Origin: Ciona intestinalis
Lineage: Eukaryota > Chordata > Ascidiacea > Phlebobranchia > Cionidae
Reading direction: 5' to 3'
Length of the DNA stretch: 64,000 nucleotides
Assembly: GCF_000224145.3 (NCBI RefSeq)
Contig: NC_020167.2
Span: forward strand, 7,221,260 to 7,285,259
Below the pieces are notes generated by a model. That model was not told where the DNA came from, ran no database searches, and was given only the letters and a program-made list of their open reading frames with translations. Positions 32,401 through 43,400 of the stretch are shown here, piece by piece. How positions within the stretch are numbered: the stretch's first letter is position 1; each line of letters begins with the position of its first letter. The position numbers and the translations under genes were made by a program.

Positions 32401-35400
32401 CAAGTAATTCTGCTTTAAGTTCGTTAAACTCAAGTGGAACTCTTGACTCATTTAACAAAGCGATGATCGAGTCAAGCGTTACTGATGAAAGCGATAAATC
32501 TATAACTGAGGAGAAGAAGGAAAGAAGAAGAAGCAGGAGATCATCTTTGAAGAAGTCCTTGCCAACTCCCTCCATTGCTCAGTCTCCGGAACAAAATGAA
32601 AACGAAAATCCGATATCGAAAGAAGATGATCAGATGATGGTTCTCGAAACAAAGAAAGCTGTTCAGAAAAGTCCAAGGCCCAACATCAAGGCTACAACTG
32701 CCATTGTTCCAGAAGGTACTCCAACTATTTCATTGTCTTCACCAGCTCCTGCCAAGCAAAATGATCCGTATGATTTCGCAGTTTCTCCTGAAGCTGCTGT
32801 TTTTGGTAAAAGTACGAAAAATTACAGGCGTAGGTCATCAGGTAGTACAAGCAGCAAGAAAGCCAATCTTCTTGTTGGCAGTCCCCGTGCACCAACAGCC
32901 ATACCTTTGCATGCAACAATGGAAGACCTAAAGCGTAAATCCATCCCATTAGTTGAAGACACAGTAGAGGTTGAGAACAACTCTTCTCCTATCAAGAAGC
33001 CACCATCTTGGATTCTCAAATCCAACAAAACTCCGTCTTCAATTTTGTTTCAAGATTCTCCAGTTTCGACCAGAAAGTCCCGAAGAGTGTCGTTTGGTCC
33101 TCAACTAAGTCCAGAGCAGTTTCTGAAGACTCTTCCTCCAAACACCCCAGTGAAGAAAGGAGCGGTAATTCCCACAGGATCCGAAAAATCTCTTCTTGGA
33201 AGAAAATCTGTCTCCTTCTGCCCACCATCTACATTGGAAACATTGGAAGAGCAACCAGCAGAAGAAACAACACCCGTTGCACAGAGAAAAGTTTCAAGGA
33301 CTCCAACTCCATTTAAACCAGCTCAGGATAAAAAGAAGCAAAAGTCGTTGCTACAACATGTTTTAACTGCAACAGCAAATGCTAACAGGTATGTTAATAC
33401 AACGTAAACATAGGTTATTCAAGTAAAACTGCTTTGTATCTTCTGTAATGTACTAATGGTACAGTCATGCATTGAGACAAGCCAAGTCTGCTGGGATATA
33501 GGTCAAAATTGGTGCATTTCCCCTATATTGTACCTTTTATAGTGGCATATAAACTTATTAAGATACTAGCCATGTGACTTGATTTATACGATATAAGTTA
33601 CAGTTATACCAATAGTTTATTGTTGGATAAAGGTTTAATTGGTTTGAAATTTGATTTCAGTGTAATTGCTTCACCTCAAGTTAAATCACTGGACCCTGAT
33701 TCTAAAGAAGAGGAAGAAAATAATGAGAAATGGTAAGATTAAACAATTTTTCATTACTTTTATCTTTATAATGGTTTATAAAGCCCTTTAAGTTTTATCA
33801 ATTGATGTTTTAAATAAAGCCAAGTGCAACATTGCCATTATATATTTATATATGCTTTGACACCATGGCATATAAAATTTAAATTAAAGTTGTTTTTTGT
33901 ATAAACCTTCCTTTGACATGGACTGTATATTTTTATTTTATGATGTTTAAAGTTTTGTATATTTGATAATTTCTCGCTAGTTTTGTCTTATAAAAAATAG
34001 TTTATACTCTTTTTATGCTGATCTTAACGTATAAATCTTATAGAAAATACATATACTTTAAGTTATAATAGATTTAAAATAATTCTATATTTATCAGTTT
34101 TGAAGAGATGGAAGAATCGCCAGTAATTGAAGAACCTCCGGTTCCTGTTAAGAGCCCAAAGGTAAGAATTAGGGGGAAACAAAACTAAATTTTTACCAAA
34201 ACTACTTTAACAGAAACGTAGAAGCTCACTGAGGAACACCCCTATAGTCAACACTCACAAAACTGCAACCAATTTGTAAGTTACAACTTATATATATACT
34301 TTATATAATCCATAATTTTCAAATTCTGCCCAAGGTCACACCTGGCTGTAAAGACACTAAATTTTGTGGGGAAAGGGGGCTGTTTTGTTACGACAAGGTG
34401 TATGAAACAGAACACCCATATTGTAACGACTGTCGTTTTTCGGCCATGTTAGGATAAAGCAAGTTACATACATGATACAGTCATTCACCCACAAAGTTAT
34501 ATACGTGGTAACTCGTAAATGGGCACAAGGTGTATGAAACAGAACAGTGAGAACACCCATGTTATAACGACTGTCGTATCCTACCGTTAGAGGATAAAGC
34601 AAGTTCACTTATTCATATTTTAAGTTCAAGATGAGAAACACATTCCAATAAAGGTGCATTCACAGATTCCGTAGACGAAGTGCTGGTAAAATGAACAAAC
34701 CACTTTGGTCGGAAATCGTTCGGAAAGATATGAAAGCTGCCGTTATCTCTACAGTTACCTCACAAGCTGTCGTTGTAAGTTAGGTTGGGGTTTTGTTATA
34801 TAGTAGGGTGGGGAAAGATGGGACACCGTTTTATTCTATTTTCTTGTCCCATTTGGTAGTAAGCAAGAAACATTCAAAAAATTATACAATGTATCGTCGC
34901 GAGTCATGACTTCTATGGCTATAGACTGTTGTTAACTATTTAAAACAAGATCCAGATTCCCGATATTTGGATATTTTGTGCTAAAGGTGTCTCATCTTAC
35001 TTCACCTTACTTTATATATTGGCGTGTTTAGCATTAAGTATTTGAACGAATCTTATAATACCATTGTTTAGGATAAACCTTTCCAATACTAGTCTTATTT
35101 TAAACCTATTTCCAAATTATCTTTTCATATTCTACTATTGTAGCTACCAGGCAGAACAGAATATATTAGTAAATTGCTTTTTTGGTAAAAAAAAAACTCT
35201 TTTTTTTACAAGAAATATTCATGTTATCTTTTTTGTTAAAAACATTGACCAAATTCCAAAAATAAAATATTTGTTTAATATATTCCACCGAACTTGTAGA
35301 AAAACACAAAGAAAGTTTCTAAGAAGAAGGGAACCCCCTCCCATCATACCATGCACCACGTTGATTCGCCAGCTACTATTTATATCGGACGAACTAAAAG

Positions 35401-38400
35401 TCGTGTCCAACCAACAAGAACACCAAGACCACCCAAAGGAGCAAGGCCTGTTGTGAGTGTTCAAAATACCAATTTCAGTCGCAGTTACCATTTTTCGAAT
35501 TAAACTTCGGGTTTTTAAGTTAAAGTTAATTTGTGTGTTGTGTTTTTTTTAATTCTCTGAATGTTCTTTGTTTACTACCAAATTAGAAGAGAAAATAGAA
35601 TGGAAAAATGTCCCATCTTTCCTACTATGATACACATGTTCAATGTAAAAAATAATTTTGCTCAATTTTTCAGAAACTTGATCTTCCACTTAATGAGAGC
35701 TTTGGAGGATTGGAGGAAATCTTCCGGACTCCTGCTCGTGAGGAAACATCCTTGGATGATGAGGATCATGATCTTTATGATGATCTTCATACTCCGGAAG
35801 CAAGCATGGCTGTCTCTCCATTCTCTGTTGATCAATCCAAGCGATCTTCATCACGATCAATGACAAGAAGATCGGATGAGATAAAGATGATGGATTCAGG
35901 AGCTTCTCCGGATTTAAGGAGAGTAAAGATAAGTAAATGTGAGGAGGAAGAAGAAGAAGACAGTGATGATGAGATCAGCTTCACTGGGATTGCTAACCTC
36001 TTCAAAGAGAATGATGAGGAATCCTCTAATGATGAGGAAGAAGAGCAATCTGAGGAGATGGATGTTGGAGATGAAGTCTTGTCTTCTTCGGTGGATGACG
36101 TTGTGAAGCGGGTTGAAGAAGATAGCGAAGGGGATGTTTCATCTATTGAAGACTCAATTGTTGGGGAAGATGGGAGTTTGGATGACACAGTTGAGCTCAC
36201 AGAAGAGGAATCTGCGGATGATAATGTCTCTATTAAAGAAGAGGACACAGATGATGATAAAACTGAAGATGCTCCTGCTTCCGCCAACTCCAGTGAAGAG
36301 GGTGATCTTCCAAGGACAGAGTTGAGATCTGTTCGTCCGAAACGAGAAAAATATGGAGCAGTTGAAGAAAACTTTGGGACCAAGCGTTTGTTAAAAACTC
36401 CTAAGCAAAAGGTGAAGTCTGCTGCTGTTTCGGAGCATTTTGGGACGAAAAGGTTGCTTAAGACTCCGAGAGAGAAGAAAACAAACCAAGAGGTGACGGA
36501 TAAACTAGGAATGAAACGCTTGCTTCAAACTCCAAAAGAAAAGGTGAAGAATGAAGCTGTGGAGGAGAATTTAGGGACCAAGCGCCTTCTTAAAACACCA
36601 AGAGCAAAGAAAAATGAAGCGGTGAGTGATAAGTTTGGAACCAAACGTTTGTTGCAAACCCCAAAGGAAAAACAGAAAATTGAGCCAGTTGCCGAGAATT
36701 TCGGGACAAAAAGGTTGCTGAAAACTCCCAAAGTAAAACAAGCTCCTGTGTTGGATAAGTTTGGGACAAAACGTATTTTTACAACGCCAGTTCAGCATGC
36801 GCCAGAACCTGCTGTGGTCGGGAAGTTCGGGTTCACCAGAATCTTTAAGGAGGATGAGGTTGTAGAGAAGAAGAAAGAGGAGTATGAAGATCAAGGTTTG
36901 GATGGTTTAAGACACATAGTGAGGACACCAAAGATGAAGAACCCGCCTCAGGATGGTGATCTTCATTTGGCTAAGATCATGTCCTCTCCAGAAGATTGGA
37001 GGCAGGAATTGAAAAAAGATGTTCCAACTTCATCTGACGATGTTGTGGAAGTAACTGGTCGTAAGACAAGATCAAAAAAAGGGAAAACTGTGGCCAAAAG
37101 TGAGAAGAAAAAAGTTCCAAAGATTGTGTTGAGCACTCCTGTTGATGAAGAAGAAACTGTTCCTGTTGTTTATATTAAAGAACCTGCTGTGGTTGTCAAT
37201 ATGGAAGATATATTGGATCTAAAAACATCAGGGGAAAATAAAAAGGTAACAAACAAAGGAAGGGCAAAAGCTGCAGCTCGTGTTACACGCTCACGCAGCA
37301 AAGATCTTACTACAACTGATGAGGAGGCTAATTCTGCTCCAAATGATGTCATTGCCCCTGAAGCAAGATCTGAGGAAGAGAAAGAAACATCTTCTCAAAT
37401 CAAAAAGACAAGAAAAACCACATCTGCGAGCAAAAAAGCAACCAAACCAACCCGCGTGACAAGAGCACGAAAACGTAATGTTGTAGAAGTAGATTCAGCA
37501 ACTTGTGTCATCACGCAAGAAAATGAAGCTCCAGTTGAGAAGTCTGCTAAACCTGCTGAGCAGGACACAGATAACCAGGAAGAATCATCGCCATCCAAAG
37601 CCATAGTGGAAGATATAGTAGATGTAAAAACATCACAAGAAAATAAGAAGGTGACAAACAAAGCAAAAGCAAAACCTGCAACCCGTGCCATGCGCTCCCG
37701 TAGAAAGGATGTTACTCCAACTGAAGATGAGGCTTCTTCCGTTCCAAATGGTATCATTGCTCCGGAAACAATGTCCGAAGAGCAAAAAGAACCATCTCCA
37801 AAAATTCAGAAGACTACTACAAGTAAAAAATCAACTAAAACAAAACATGTGACATGGGCACAATGTGATAAAGATGAAACATCAGCCAGTGAAAGTGAGG
37901 CACCAATTGAAAAGTGTCATGTACCAATAAATCAGGATCCCGCACCAGAAGATAAACAAATATCTTTAGAACCTGCTAAAGAACCTTCCACTGGTCGAAG
38001 TACAAGAAAGAGGAAGCAAAAAGTTCCTGGTAAGTCTGATAAATTGACTGAATGAATGAGTGTAACTTGTTTTGTCCTTTCGTAGCCAGAAAACAACAGT
38101 GGTTATAATAGGGTTGTTCTCTTTCATACACCTTGTGCCAGCTTACGAGTTACCCTGTATGTTACTGTGGGGGATTTTATTTAAACGGCTAATTCACTTA
38201 GACTTAGAGCAAGAAATTGTTTTAAACGTTTTTCGTACTATACACATTATACATAATTGCATGAAAACAGAAAGTACACCTATGAATTTTGTGATTATAA
38301 TGTATTCAGACAATACACATTATACATATTACATACACGGTATTTTTCTGATGTTTAAAGTTTTCCTGTTTAGATGAACCACCTGTTGCAAAGAAATCTT

Positions 38401-39230
38401 CCAGGACAGAATCTTTAACTGACACAGAGCAAGTTAAAGGTAAATACAACTTGTATTCTCCCCACTTTTTTTGTAATGTTTTAATGAAATTCAACAAAAA
38501 GTATTAATTATAATTGATGAACATTTTAATATTGGGTCACTCTATATATAGTATGAATATATTTTTCTTGGCCATGTGTTTTAATATGATTAACTTATAT
38601 TTATTTAGAAACCAAAACTACAAGAAACAAGGGCAAACCTAATGAGGCAAAAGAAAATGTGAAAACCCCAGCTTCTACAACAACGAAAACTCGAACAAAG
38701 AAAACCAAAACTCTTCCAACAGAAACTGAAAAAGGTTGGTGTGTGACAGTGAATATAACCTGCTCTATCGCTGCGTGACTGGAAACGACAGTCGTTATAA
38801 TATGGGTGTTCTGTTCCATTCTCCTCAAGCTAGCTTACGAGTTGAATGAATGAATGTGACTTACTTAATCCTCGCGTAGCTGAAAAACAACAGTCGTTAT
38901 AACAGCGGTGTTTTGTTGCTGGTGTTTACTGAAAATCATGTTTATACGGTTTAACATATTGAAATAATCGAGATAAGATTAGTTCAGCTCACAAAATATA
39001 TTCACCTACAAAGTTACATACATAATAACTCAAAGCAGGCATGAATGAGGTGTATGAAACGAAACATTCCGGTTATAATGACTGTTATGGTGGTGTAAAG
39101 AATTTTTTTATGAAATATTTAATAATACGTTTTTTACTGTTTAGTGTTAACCCATATTGGATTTTCAAATTCATCTCATTTTACAGAAGCAGCTCCAGTG
39201 TTAAGGAGAAGTTCGCGTAAACGAGTTTGA
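29429..39230 (+). CDS. MKI67: Ki-67 homologue (FHA domain, PP1-docking motif, short tandem repeats)
   Basis: Sixteen exons join to 1,552 residues: 29429-29520, 29991-30096, 30179-30267, 30634-30689, 30890-30990, 31979-32067, 32315-33388, 33661-33732, 34098-34161, 34214-34275, 34666-34774, 35300-35452, 35674-38029, 38374-38439, 38609-38734 and 39187-39230. The N-terminal FHA domain (IIVIRRNGDDGSRFPLTSQS, CLFGRNLNCDIRVQLPAVS, NPTKVNGEIL) matches human Ki-67. The PP1-docking block RRVSFGPQLSPEQF...LPPNTPVKKG and the SPATIYIGR motif follow, as in Ki-67 and Repo-Man. An acidic region precedes eight 20-22-residue repeats (36361-36851) with core FGTKRLLKTPK. A Lys-rich tail ends LRRSSRKRV. Ki-67 coats mitotic chromosomes. 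The FHA domain favours Ki-67 over Repo-Man. Starting ATG fits the FHA alignment. Confidence 0.93.
29795..29885 (+). repeat. SINE-like unit
   Basis: ACAACTCGAAAGCTGGCACAAAGTGTATG through CCAGCCATGCGGGGCTATAGC, in Ki-67 intron 1. Confidence 0.6.
30411..30526 (+). repeat. SINE-like unit
   Basis: AAAGTTACATACGTTGGTACTCGTAAGC through GACCACGCGAGGATGGAGCAAGTTACATTTA, in a Ki-67 intron. Confidence 0.65.
31436..31897. mobile_element. hAT-like non-autonomous element, 462 bp
   Basis: Inverted ends TAGGGATGCACATTACAGAA and TTCTGTAATGTGCATCCCTA, with an exact 8-base duplication TTCACCAT on both sides (31428-31435 and 31898-31905). The interior is AT-rich, has ATTCGAAT and TTCTAGATTCGGAATTC repeats, and codes for nothing. 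Same family as 13652-13775. In Ki-67 intron 5. Confidence 0.9.
34388..34618 (+). repeat. two SINE-like units in tandem
   Basis: Both carry ACAAGGTGTATGAAACAGAACA and GGATAAAGCAAGTT. The second begins AAAGTTATATACGTGGTAACTCGTAA. In a Ki-67 intron. Confidence 0.7.
34799..35018 (+). repeat. MITE
   Basis: TATAGTAGGGTGGGGAAAGATGGGACACC to GTGTCTCATCTTACTTCACCTTACTTTATA, full interior, in a Ki-67 intron. Confidence 0.75.
35548..35632 (-). repeat. MITE fragment
   Basis: TTCTCTGAATGTTCTTTGTTTACTACCAAATTAG...TGTCCCATCTTTCCTACTATGA, ending about 40 bases before the acceptor of Ki-67 exon 13. Confidence 0.6.
38054..38172 (-). repeat. SINE-like unit
   Basis: GAATGAATGAGTGTAACTTGTTTTGTCC through GAGTTACCCTGTATGTTACTGTGGGGG; it starts about 25 bases after a Ki-67 splice donor. 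Confidence 0.65.
38742..38915 (-). repeat. two SINE-like units, nested or tandem
   Basis: AATATAACCTGCTCTATCGCTGCGTGAC and, from 38844, GAATGAATGTGACTTACTTAATCCTCGCGTAGC. The first starts about 10 bases after the donor of Ki-67 exon 15. Confidence 0.6.
39003..39090 (+). repeat. SINE-like unit, truncated
   Basis: CTACAAAGTTACATACATAATAACTC, then GGTGTATGAAACG; the 3' part is missing. In the last Ki-67 intron. Confidence 0.5.
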
Positions 39231-40478
39231 TCAGAAGTTTTTTAACTCAATTCCTGTGTATAGGAGAATTCTTGTCTCCAACCATTTTAGCTGCATTTTC
39301 TTTTTCTGGGCAGCAGATACAGAACTGCTAAACAAATTGTTCTTGTTGTATATAGTTAGTAGACACAGTATGTACAGTCGATTTCTGTTTAATTTTTTTA
39401 AAAGCTGCCCAAGATTTTTCAATCATAGTTCCACAAGTATAGTGGGATGGGGGAATACGGGACACCTTTAACACTTAACATCTTATTATCTCGATCGTGT
39501 TTTAAACAATTAACAACCGTCTATTGGAGTCGTGAGGATGTGGTTTTATAATTATTTGAATGTTCTTTGTTTACTACCAAATGAAACAAGAAAAAAAGGT
39601 GTTCCATCTTTCCCCACCCTACTATATTTAAGTCCGAAAGTTAAATAGCTAGTTTAAAATCTCAATCCTAAATAACTGCCCTAATTATTCTAGCATTACC
39701 TCCTCTTGCGTTGCTGCCTTTTTAATCCGGATTTTAGTTTTTAAATCTAAACATTCCGTTTTCACTGATCTGGTGGTTTTGTTGTCGCCTCGTATTTACA
39801 TTCTTGAGGTGTATTTAATAAATGTGTATCAAAATGGAAGCGACAGAAAACCTGATGATATTATAATTGAAGAATAGAAATAAGTAAGTGAATTAGTGCA
39901 CGTTACATATGTTTTCTAATTTTTAGTAGTACAAGTTTGTATATTAAAACAGTGGCGACGGGCAGTCTTTTAAAAATCAATTATTTTTTTTATAGCAGGT
40001 TGGGGTAAGATGGTCCATGTGTTCATTTTGTTGCCCCATGGATGACCAAGGAATCACATAACCGTATTGTCGCGACTGTAAAAGGCCATTGTTAAAATAA
40101 GAGTAGGAAATATGTGCCAACGGCTTCCATCTATATGTAGCCCGACTAATGAAATTTGATTTTTACAAACGCATTGGTGTGCTATAGGTTGTTATCGCTT
40201 GTTTATCAGTATTGGTTTCAAAACAAGAATAGAGGTTTTCACTTTCGTGAACGCGTCACTTATGACGCACAAGGGTGTTGGGTCAACTGTGCCCTACATC
40301 TCAGGTCACCTTGGTGTATCCTTATTAGCACCTTACCTATATATGGTACAGATTCAGTATTGGTTGATTAAGCATTTCAATTTATCAAGAATTAATTTCG
40401 GACGCACAAGGGTGTTCGGGTAATGCGCCAATTCTGGCCCAAACCTTGCGCGTCCTCAAGGACCTCACCAATATAGAA
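39231..40478. other. convergent intergenic region, Ki-67 and TRPC
   Basis: AATAAA at 39817-39822 may end the Ki-67 transcript. A full MITE in minus orientation lies at 39436-39631, a degraded one at about 39993-40145. Two partial direct repeats (GACGCACAAGGGTGTT and TGGTTGATTAAGCATTT, about 40262-40385 and 40402-40510) approach and enter the last TRPC exon. No gene seen. Confidence 0.5.
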
Positions 40479-43400
40479 TTAATACTGGTTGATTAAGCAT
40501 TTGAACTTATATCGACGTATCAGTTTCTGTTGAACAAGTTCATGCTGTTCCTCCATCAATATTTCTTCCTCTTCTTCATTATCGAGTTTCGGCGGGGCTC
40601 CTCCGAAACAGGCGTTTCGAATTCTCTCGAAGTTTTCCGAACATCTGTGCGGGTTCGGAAACACATTCATGGGCGGGGGACGAATCACTTCTCTCCGAAT
40701 GAAACGAATCCACATTGCTGTTCGGTGGAATTTCCATTCGATCTCCTCATTTTCGCTTGTTCTCTCATATGATTTTGACATCATCGCAATCAACATGTTT
40801 AACATTACGATTATAGCAACAACGTGATATGTAGCGACCAATGAACGCCCGACAATTTCAGTGAACTGGTGCTTCCCTGATAAAGACAGCACTGCGATAT
40901 CGATGTGCCCGAAAAGCGCCCAGAATAAATCCTGCAGGGAGCAGCCTATGCTTGAAAACGGTGACGAATGTTGCACGCACTCCGAGGCAGAAGTCCCGTT
41001 TCCACACAGCATAACTTTGCTTTCATTTGTCCCATAGAACCAATACAGTTCACTGAGGCCTAAAGCAAAGGCAAACATCACAAGTCCGAAAATGCATAGA
41101 AATTGAACGACGTCGACGATCATGCGCGCCAGCGATACTTGTAGGGGGCCTAAGTTTCTGTTCGATCTTGTTAAACTTAGTAAACGTAGAAATATAAAGA
41201 CATAAGCCCAAGACAGCAACCCTTCTGATATTATTCTTGGTTCGTAAGCACTCCATTCGGTGCGCAGAACGTGAGTAGAATTCGCATGAATTTCGTCACC
41301 GTGGTACATGGTGTAATCAACGCATCTGTAGAAGTATAAAGTAAATTTCTAAGTGAATACATCACTATAGTGTACTGAATGCGTATAGGACTTTGTTTTT
41401 ATTATTTCTACGCATGACACGACAGCCGATTACAATGTATGTTCTGTACCATGGGATAAGATGAATGTCGTTAGCACATAATATCCCATATTTCCTAAAC
41501 GTGTTCATAACAATTATTAACAACGCTCTTTTAGTGTCGTGAGGGTATGGTTATATAATTCTGTAAATATTGTTTGTTTACTACCAAATGGGTTAAAAAA
41601 AAAGAATGCAAACATGGACCACCTTACCCCAACCAACTATATACATGTATATGTAAGATACCAGAACACCTTTGTTATTACACGGTTTCGTGCACGAACC
41701 CAAACTAACTGGATATGCAACAGTTTACATGTTTTATGCTGGTTTAAAAAATATAACTCATTAAAATTAATTAAACCAAATTCTCATAATAACAAGTTAG
41801 CAACCACAAACATACCGAAATACAATGGCAACACTGAAGAGCAATAAATGCCACAAGTCATTGTAATTCCACCAATCTCCAAAATAGCTGTTCCATCCTC
41901 TATTAAAGCACTCCTGTGCCTCTTGAACCCATTTCCCTATAATCCATAACAGGGTCAGCCATTCCAATGCTGTAGGCGGAGCACCTGATAGGACAATACT
42001 GTGTATTAGATATTGACTCTATACAGCAAGGTGGGGGTGACGGGACACTTTTTCAATCTATTTTCCGTCCCATTTGATAGTAAACGAAAAACAAACTATA
42101 AACTTTACTGTGTCCTCACGACTCCCATAGACTGTTGATAATCGTTTAAAACACGATCAGGATAATTAGATATTGTATACAGAAGGTGTCCCGTTCTACC
42201 CCACAATGCAATATATTACAAAGACGGTACATTTCGGTTGTGTAACTTAGTTGGCATAAATTAATAGAGTGCTTCTCCATAGAATAAAACAAAACTCCAT
42301 TCGCAAATTAAAATTGACGGTGTACACGCGAGTGGCAATCGCTTGAGGAACGCAGGTTTTTGGCGCAATTGATTGAATGAACGCTGCGCGTCTGTAGTGC
42401 GCATGCCGCAATGTAGTTATCGTTGGTGCTGACTTTAGTTTACTTTACTACATCAGCGCAGTTTATTCAAGTTAGTTGCAGTCAGTTGTTATGTAGCATG
42501 TAAGGGTGTGGTAACAAACGTTACAAACCGTAAGGAACTTCGGTAAGTTGCAAATTGAAAGTTTCTTTTACACCAAAGTACTCTAAATATTGTTTATATT
42601 CATCAAGTGAAGCAACGAAGATAAGTTTAATAAATGAAGCAAAACTTATATCTTACCCAAGTAATGAGTCGAAACTGATTTGCTGATGATGTTTCCGATC
42701 AAAATAAAGATAAACATGACGTCAGACATTATGTGACATTCGAATGATACAGCGGGTAAAGTGATGAAACCTGGAATGAAAAGTCGTTTTTCTATAGGTA
42801 AGAAACGTTAGTATAAATGTAACTGAATGAATGTAACTTGCTTTATTCCCGCGTGGCTGGAAAATGACAGACGCTATAACATGTTCTGCTGTTCCATAGA
42901 CCTTGTGCACACTTACGAGTTAAGAATGAAAACTCATGTTACTCTAGCCTAAATTCTAGGACTCCATGACATGCCTCGTCGTAATAGGACCTCATCCATA
43001 GGATGAAATTTCCATAAACCGTTGATAATTGTTTAAAACATGATCAAGATATTCGGATATTATGTGCTAAAGTTATCCTATCTTCCCCCACAGTACTATA
43101 ACTGGAAAATATTATCTTCGTTATCTTACTTCCAATCTTGGATGCTGGAGCTATTACGTACACGAGCGACCACAATGGGAAAAGAAGCCCAATAAAAACT
43201 TGAAGCAACGATCGAAGAATGATGTGTCCACTTCTGAGGAATGGGGTGTATCTGTACTTCATGTATGCGAGGGCAAGCTGCAATGGTAAGTAGTATTAGT
43301 GCATTTCGTCTCTTCGGGGAAGTGACAGGATCCAATATACAGTGAGATCCATGCGGTATAGCACCCAGGGTGTTGGGGTAATGAGCCCATATTGAAATTC

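Noticed and set aside
35832..36383. Serine-rich 183-codon minus-strand frame
   Set aside because: Shadow of the acidic Asp/Glu-rich part of the Ki-67 homologue.
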